A model generated the notes under the pieces. It was not told the DNA's origin. It searched no databases and saw nothing but the letters and a program-made list of their open reading frames with translations. Shown here piece by piece: positions 60,114 through 64,000 of a stretch of 64,000 bases of DNA; position 1 is the first letter of the stretch, and every line of letters begins with the position of its first letter. Source of the stretch: Streptomyces adelaidensis. GTDB taxonomy: Bacteria > Actinomycetota > Actinomycetes > Streptomycetales > Streptomycetaceae. The position numbers and the translations under genes are program-made. Where the stretch lies: contig NZ_JAEMUX010000004.1 in NCBI RefSeq assembly GCF_016598475.1, positions 142,095-206,094 of the forward strand, in the 5' to 3' direction.

Positions 60114-62261
60114 TCAGGCGCTCTCCTCCCCCAACAACCGCACCAACTCGATCCGCGACCTGATCCCCAACCGCGAGAACACCCCGCGAAGATGGTGGTC
60201 GATCGTGCGAGGGCTGAGCAGCAGTCGCGCGGCGATCTCCCGATTCGTGGCCCCGTCGGCGGCCATGCGGGCGATCATCAACTGCTGAGCGGTGAGACGA
60301 GCGGCGAGATCCTCGGCACCCGGCGCGCCGGAGGCGCGCTCCCCCAGAGCCCGGAGTTCCGCGCGGGCCTGGACCGCGCACTGCGGGGAGCCGAAGTGTT
60401 CGAAGGCCTCCAGGGCGCTGTGGAGGCGGTCGCGGGCCTCGGTGCGGTTGCGGAGCCGGCGCAACGCGCTGCCGAAGAGCAGTTCCGTACGGGCGCGTTC
60501 GAAGTCGCGGGTGCCGGAGGCGTGCAGGTCCAGGGCCGTGCGGTAGTGCTCGACGGCCTCCTCCCCGGTGGCGAGCAGCGCGCGGCAGCGGGCGCTGAGG
60601 GCGAGGTCGTCGGCGCTGCGGACGGTGCGGGCCCAGCGGTCGTAGTCGGCGTGCGCGGCGCGGGCCACGCGGCTGTCGCCGGTGCGGACGGCGGCCTCGA
60701 CGTAGTGCGGGGTGGCGAGGTGCCGGATGGCGCGGTGCCCGTGCCCGGGGCCGAAGCCGGCGAGGGCGCGCAGCCGGGCCGCCGAGGCGGCGTAGCGGCC
60801 GGTGCTCAGGTCGAGGAAGGCGAGGGCGAACATCGCGAGGGCGGCGGGCAGTCCGAGGCCGCGCCCCAGGGCGTACGCGCGGGCGGAGTCGGCGCGCTCC
60901 CGGCACACCTTCTCGTCGCCGGTGACGGCCGCGAACATCGCGAGGGCGGCCTGGAGATGGCAGGCCCCGTTGTCCTGCCCGGTGGCGTAGGCCTGGCGCA
61001 GGGCGTCCAGGACGGCTCCTTCGGCGGCCTTGGGGCGCCCGGTCCAGAACTCCGTGTACGCCCGGAACTCCATGGCCTGCGGCACGGTCACCGTGTCGCC
61101 CCTGGCCCGGGCGGAGGCGGCGGCGCGGGCGGTGGCGGTGAAGGCGCGGGTGTGGTCGCCGAGGAGCAGGGCGGCGATCCCGGAGTGGATCAGCTGGGTG
61201 GGGTCGCCGCCTGGGCCGCAGCGTCCGGCGGCGGCTTCGAGGACGTCCCGGGCGTCGTCGTAGCGCCCTTCGAACGCGGCGGCCAGGGCGCCGAGGGTGC
61301 TCGGCGGGAGGATGCCCAGCGCGTCGGCGACGGCGGCGGCCTCCCGGCAGCGGCGTAGGTCCCCGGTGTAGATGGCGGCCTCGGTGGCTCGTGCCAGCAG
61401 ATGGGCGGCCTTGTCCGGGGCCTGGTCGCCGCCGTGCCGGACGGTGGCGGTGAGCAGGGCGTCGAAGGCCTCGGAGGCGTTGCCTGCGCGGAGTGCGAGG
61501 AGGCCGCCGAGGGCGTCGTCGTCGGTGGCGGCGACGAGGCGGCGGGCCCGGTCGCCGTCGCCCGACTGCCAGGCCTCGGCGGCGGCCTGGGCGAGCAGGG
61601 GCATGCGTTCGGCCGGTTCGGGGGTGAGGGCGGCGGCGCGTTCGGCGAGGGCGGAGGCCAGGCCGGGATCGCCGATGGCACGTGCCACCCGCGCCGCGAG
61701 ACGGAGTTCGCCGGCGAGGCGGCGGCTGGGGCCGAGGGCCCCGGCGGCCCGGTGCCAGGAGCGGCCGGGTCTCTCGCCCTCGCCGTTCAGGACGGCGGCG
61801 AGGAGGCGATGGGCCTCGCGCCGGTCGGTCATGGACGCGGACTCGTACACGGCGATCCGTGTCCTGGCGTCCCGGAAGACGATGCCCTGGGCCGTGGCAT
61901 GGGCCAGGCCCGCCGCTTCCGCCGTGTCGAGGGGGCGGGTGTCCAGCCGGGCGGCCGTGACGGCCCGCGCGTAGGCGTGCGTCGGGACCGGGTACTGGTC
62001 GGCCGCGCCGAGGAGCAGCAGGAACCGGGTGTCGTCGGGCAGGGCCCGTACGTCCCGGCGGTGGGTCCGCAGCAGTGCGGGGGCGAGCGCCAGGGGCTCG
62101 GCCGGGAGCGGATCCAGGCCGGTGGTCTGGCGTTCGGTCAGGGCGGCGGCGAGTTCCGCGGCGGCCCGCGGATCGCCCTGGGCGGCGTGCAGCAGGCGTA
62201 CGCGCACGCCTTCGGACAGCGCGGGCACGGCGGCCGACGCTGTGTTCTGGCTCGACCACAT
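60114..62261 (-). CDS. LuxR-family regulator, LAL-like but without the N-terminal ATPase domain
   Basis: The product has 715 residues from ATG 62261 (CAGGA upstream); a GTG at 62330 or ATG at 62327 has no ribosome site. Most of it is helical TPR-like sequence (QLIHSGIAALLLGDHTRAFT, and many similar). The C-terminus is a LuxR-type HTH: LTAQQLMIARMAADGATNREIAARLLLSPRTIDHHL (about residues 650-685). The LAL P-loop and AAA region of about 250-300 residues are missing: the protein begins within the part that normally follows them. It is divergent from a secreted lipase gene; LAL activators such as LipR control lipase genes in other streptomycetes. Confidence 0.85.
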   Translation of the reverse strand: MWSSQNTASAAVPALSEGVRVRLLHAAQGDPRAAAELAAALTERQTTGLDPLPAEPLALAPALLRTHRRDVRALPDDTRFLLLLGAADQYPVPTHAYARAVTAARLDTRPLDTAEAAGLAHATAQGIVFRDARTRIAVYESASMTDRREAHRLLAAVLNGEGERPGRSWHRAAGALGPSRRLAGELRLAARVARAIGDPGLASALAERAAALTPEPAERMPLLAQAAAEAWQSGDGDRARRLVAATDDDALGGLLALRAGNASEAFDALLTATVRHGGDQAPDKAAHLLARATEAAIYTGDLRRCREAAAVADALGILPPSTLGALAAAFEGRYDDARDVLEAAAGRCGPGGDPTQLIHSGIAALLLGDHTRAFTATARAAASARARGDTVTVPQAMEFRAYTEFWTGRPKAAEGAVLDALRQAYATGQDNGACHLQAALAMFAAVTGDEKVCRERADSARAYALGRGLGLPAALAMFALAFLDLSTGRYAASAARLRALAGFGPGHGHRAIRHLATPHYVEAAVRTGDSRVARAAHADYDRWARTVRSADDLALSARCRALLATGEEAVEHYRTALDLHASGTRDFERARTELLFGSALRRLRNRTEARDRLHSALEAFEHFGSPQCAVQARAELRALGERASGAPGAEDLAARLTAQQLMIARMAADGATNREIAARLLLSPRTIDHHLRGVFSRLGIRSRIELVRLLGEESA

Positions 62262-62331
62262 GTTCCTGGGTGGCGGTGGCGAGCGATGCGGAAGTCGTGG
62301 GGGGTTCACCGGAGTCACCACACCCATCACG

Positions 62332-62357
62332 TTACTGGCGAGTTAACCGGCCAGTAA
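62332..62357. promoter_or_regulatory. Inverted repeat between the LuxR-type and lipase genes
   Basis: TTACTGGC at 62332-62339 and GCCAGTAA at 62350-62357 form a perfect 8-bp inverted repeat with a 10-nt spacer containing GTTAAC. It lies 71 bases from the regulator start and 80 from the lipase start. It is a likely operator of the LuxR-type protein. Confidence 0.65.
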
Positions 62358-62436
62358 AGACCGGCGATTTCGCCGATGCGGCGCGCGTAGACCCGCCCTG
62401 ACACTCCAGGCAACCCCACCCGTATCAGGAGGCACC

Positions 62437-63123
62437 ATGCAGCGCCGCATGCGTCGTGTCGCCACGGCTCTTTCCACCGTGGCCACGACGCTCCTTCTGT
62501 CGCTCACCTTCTCCGCGTCCCCCGCCCAGGCCGCGACCCACAACCCGGTCGTCTTCGTACACGGTCTGAGCAGTTCGTCCAGCAGCTGGGACGAATGGGG
62601 CGCGTACTTCCAGGAGGACGGCTACTCCGCCTCGGAGGTGCACGCCTGGTCCTACGACTGGGCCAAGTCCAACGTCACGACGGCCCAGCAGCTCCAGACC
62701 AAGATCCAGAGCGTGCTCGCCTCCACCGGCGCCTCCAAGGTCGACCTGGTCGTCCACTCGATGGGCGCGCTCAACTCCCGCTACTACCTCAAGAACCTCG
62801 GCGGGACGGCGTACGTGGACGACTTCGTCTCGACGGCCGGCGTCAACCACGGCACGACCGTGGCCGGCTGGTGCCGGTGGCTCTACACGTCCTGCTCGGA
62901 GATGTACACCGGCAGCTCGTTCCTGACCTCGCTCAACTCCGGGGACGAGACGCCGGGCAGCGTCTCGTACGCCAGCTACTGGTCGAACTGCGACGACGCG
63001 CTCACCCCGGACACCACCGCGATCCTCAGCGGCGCCACGAACGTCGAGGTCGGCTGCGTCTCGCACACCGACATGAACAACGACCACGGCGTCTACGAAC
63101 AGGTCCGGGACTTCATCGCCTGA
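62437..63123 (+). CDS. Secreted class 2 triacylglycerol lipase
   Basis: The product has 228 residues. The signal peptide has [20 protein letters not shown] and ends at AQA (residue 32), so the mature lipase has about 196 residues. [17 protein letters not shown] is the oxyanion loop and [20 protein letters not shown] holds Ser108; the first Gly of GxSxG is Val, as Ala in the Bacillus LipA. Later segments such as [14 protein letters not shown] and [19 protein letters not shown] contain the catalytic His. It releases fatty acids from extracellular lipids. GGAGG precedes the ATG. A strong hairpin follows. Confidence 0.9.
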   Translation: MQRRMRRVATALSTVATTLLLSLTFSASPAQAATHNPVVFVHGLSSSSSSWDEWGAYFQEDGYSASEVHAWSYDWAKSNVTTAQQLQTKIQSVLASTGASKVDLVVHSMGALNSRYYLKNLGGTAYVDDFVSTAGVNHGTTVAGWCRWLYTSCSEMYTGSSFLTSLNSGDETPGSVSYASYWSNCDDALTPDTTAILSGATNVEVGCVSHTDMNNDHGVYEQVRDFIA

Positions 63124-63143
63124 CCCGGCCCTTCGCCGCACCT

Positions 63144-63184
63144 CACCCGTCGCACGGCTGTTCCCCACAGCTGTGCGACGGGTG
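63144..63184. terminator. Hairpin terminator after the lipase gene
   Basis: The 17-base arm at 63144-63160 (CACCCGTCGCACGGCTG) pairs with 63168-63184 with one G-T wobble around a 7-nt loop. It begins 20 bases after the lipase stop. Confidence 0.85.
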
Positions 63185-63241
63185 AGTCGTCGCTTCCCGG
63201 GGGACAATCGCGGTATCTGCCGTCCTCCTCGGGAGGCCCTC

Positions 63242-63964
63242 ATGGCCCGCGCCACCAAGGACGCCGTGCACCACCCTGTCTTCGCCCGGTTCTACGCCAG
63301 ACTGAGCGTGTCGGCGGAGCCGAGGGTGGGGCCCGTACGTGACGAGTTGCTCGCCGGGCTCTCCGGGCGGGTCATCGAGATCGGCGCCGGCAACGGCCTG
63401 AACTTCGCGCACTTCCCGACCACCGTCGCGGAGGTGGTCGCGATCGAACCGGAGGCTTCCCTGCGACGGTTCGCCCTGGAGTCCGCCCTGCGCGCCGAGG
63501 TGCCCGTGGACGTCGTACCGGGCGCGGCGGAGGCGCTGCCGGTCAAGAGCGAGGCGTTCGACGCGGCCGTGGTGTCGCTGGTGCTGTGCAGTGTGCGGGA
63601 TGTCCGGCGCTCACTGAGCGAGGTGCGGCGGGTGCTGCGCCCCGGCGGTGAGCTGCGGTTCTTCGAACACGGCCGGGGCGGCGGGCGCGCGATGCGGACG
63701 TTCCAGCGGGCGCTGGACCGCACGGTGTGGCCGCCGCTGTTCGGCGGCTGCCATGTGTCCCGCGACCCGGTCGCCACGATCCGGGCCGCCGGGTTCGAGA
63801 TCGAGTCGGTACGGGAGTTCCTGGTGCCGGAGACGGGGCCGCGGCTGCCCAGCTCCTACTGCGTGGCGGGCCGGGCACGACGGCCCGAATCCGACGACGG
63901 CGATGGCCATGGCGGTGACGGTGACGATGACGATGACGATGACGATGACCGTACGGTGAGCTAG
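63242..63964 (+). CDS. Class I SAM-dependent methyltransferase
   Basis: The product has 240 residues from ATG 63242 (GGGAGG upstream). VIEIGAGNGLNFAHFPTT is motif I and VVAIEPEASLRRFA motif II of the methyltransferase fold. FDAAVVSLVLCSVRDVRRSL and LRPGGELRFFEHG are motifs of the UbiE/MenG-like group. The substrate is unknown. The last 20 residues form an Asp-rich tail (GDGDDDDDDDDDRTVS) encoded by a DNA repeat, which I do not expect in relatives and which may be a recent addition. It is cytoplasmic. Confidence 0.85.
   Translation: MARATKDAVHHPVFARFYARLSVSAEPRVGPVRDELLAGLSGRVIEIGAGNGLNFAHFPTTVAEVVAIEPEASLRRFALESALRAEVPVDVVPGAAEALPVKSEAFDAAVVSLVLCSVRDVRRSLSEVRRVLRPGGELRFFEHGRGGGRAMRTFQRALDRTVWPPLFGGCHVSRDPVATIRAAGFEIESVREFLVPETGPRLPSSYCVAGRARRPESDDGDGHGGDGDDDDDDDDDRTVS
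63916..63950 (+). repeat. Coding microsatellite TGACGA
   Basis: About five and a half tandem TGACGA units encode alternating Asp-Asp at the end of the methyltransferase gene. Copy-number changes would alter the length of the acidic tail without shifting the frame. Confidence 0.8.
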
Positions 63965-64000
63965 ACCCAATGCCGTGTAGATAGGGCTTGGGGTGCTGGC

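Noticed and set aside
1..64000. tRNA, rRNA, insertion sequences, attachment sites, origins, integrases
   Set aside because: No cloverleaf with TTCGA-type T arm, no ribosomal signature and no transposase or recombinase motifs were seen by eye. A covariance search could still reveal a small RNA.

Overview
The window is a stretch of Streptomyces chromosome. The support is very high GC with strong third-position GC bias, GTG and TTG starts, 4-8 nt ATGA/GTGA gene overlaps, rare in-frame TTA codons, genus-typical intergenic repeats (variants of GGGGCGCGGGGAACTGCGCGA), and marker genes: rppA with CYP158A2, a urease operon without ureE, the bioF/bioB-bioA-bioD locus, murT-gatD, and a HTH/DUF397/ATPase trio. 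From memory, the gene order resembles the S. coelicolor region that holds SCO1206 (rppA), SCO1231-1236 (urease) and SCO1243-1246 (biotin). No rRNA, tRNA, CRISPR, phage or insertion sequence was seen.

Layout. 1-5.2 kb: secreted polysaccharide-active and phosphodiester-active proteins (partial pectinesterase, alginate-lyase-family lyase with a sortase E anchor, NAGPA-type glycosidase, AIM6-like phosphodiesterase). 5.2-8.5 kb: a minus-strand fatty-acyl operon (quinone oxidoreductase and two acyl-CoA dehydrogenases). 8.6-10.2 kb: an XRE-cupin regulator divergent from a CxxC flavoprotein. 10.3-13.8 kb: an ATP-dependent DNA ligase gene broken by a single-base frameshift, a NUDIX hydrolase and a succinate-semialdehyde-type dehydrogenase. 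13.8-17.8 kb: the rppA/CYP158/cupin naphthoquinone pigment operon. 17.9-20 kb: an acyl-CoA dehydrogenase divergent from a TetR regulator, with palindromic operators between. 20-25.1 kb: peptide deformylase, MurT-GatD (lipid II amidation), phosphofructokinase and a CtaG-type membrane protein. 25.3-28.9 kb: a PASTA lipoprotein, a Ser/Thr kinase and a small membrane protein. 28.9-33.1 kb: a LytS/LytTR two-component system enclosing a solute symporter and a DUF485-like protein. 33.2-36 kb: Lrp regulator, dimethylargininase and ornithine aminotransferase (arginine and ornithine use). 36-40.8 kb: FAD monooxygenase and DoxX divergent from TetR, followed by decayed MFS and EthD genes. 41-44.5 kb: PlsC acyltransferase, a TTA-containing reductase and a secreted tripeptidyl aminopeptidase. 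44.7-49.5 kb: ureABCFGD, interrupted between ureF and ureG by a large inverted repeat. 50-53.6 kb: orphan Phd antitoxin, Tat-secreted protein, accessory ClpP with a small partner gene, a c-di-AMP (ydaO) riboswitch ahead of an NlpC/P60 hydrolase, and a DUF6328 protein. 53.6-55.4 kb: RsbW-like ATPase, TTA-containing HTH regulator and DUF397. 55.5-60 kb: biotin genes. 60.1-64 kb: an ATPase-less LuxR-type regulator divergent from a secreted lipase, then a methyltransferase.

Most of the window is core-like and well preserved. The exceptions are the broken ligase and the 39-40.8 kb pseudogene patch. The most informative regulatory signals are the riboswitch at about 52.3-52.5 kb, the duplicated 15-bp motif ahead of the 38.4 kb TetR gene, the two TTA codons, and the long hairpin inside the urease operon. 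I did not find an obviously new defence or mobile system. The least explained modules are the split PASTA-lipoprotein/kinase pair, the CxxC flavoprotein without a visible NADPH motif, and the ClpP/partner pair.
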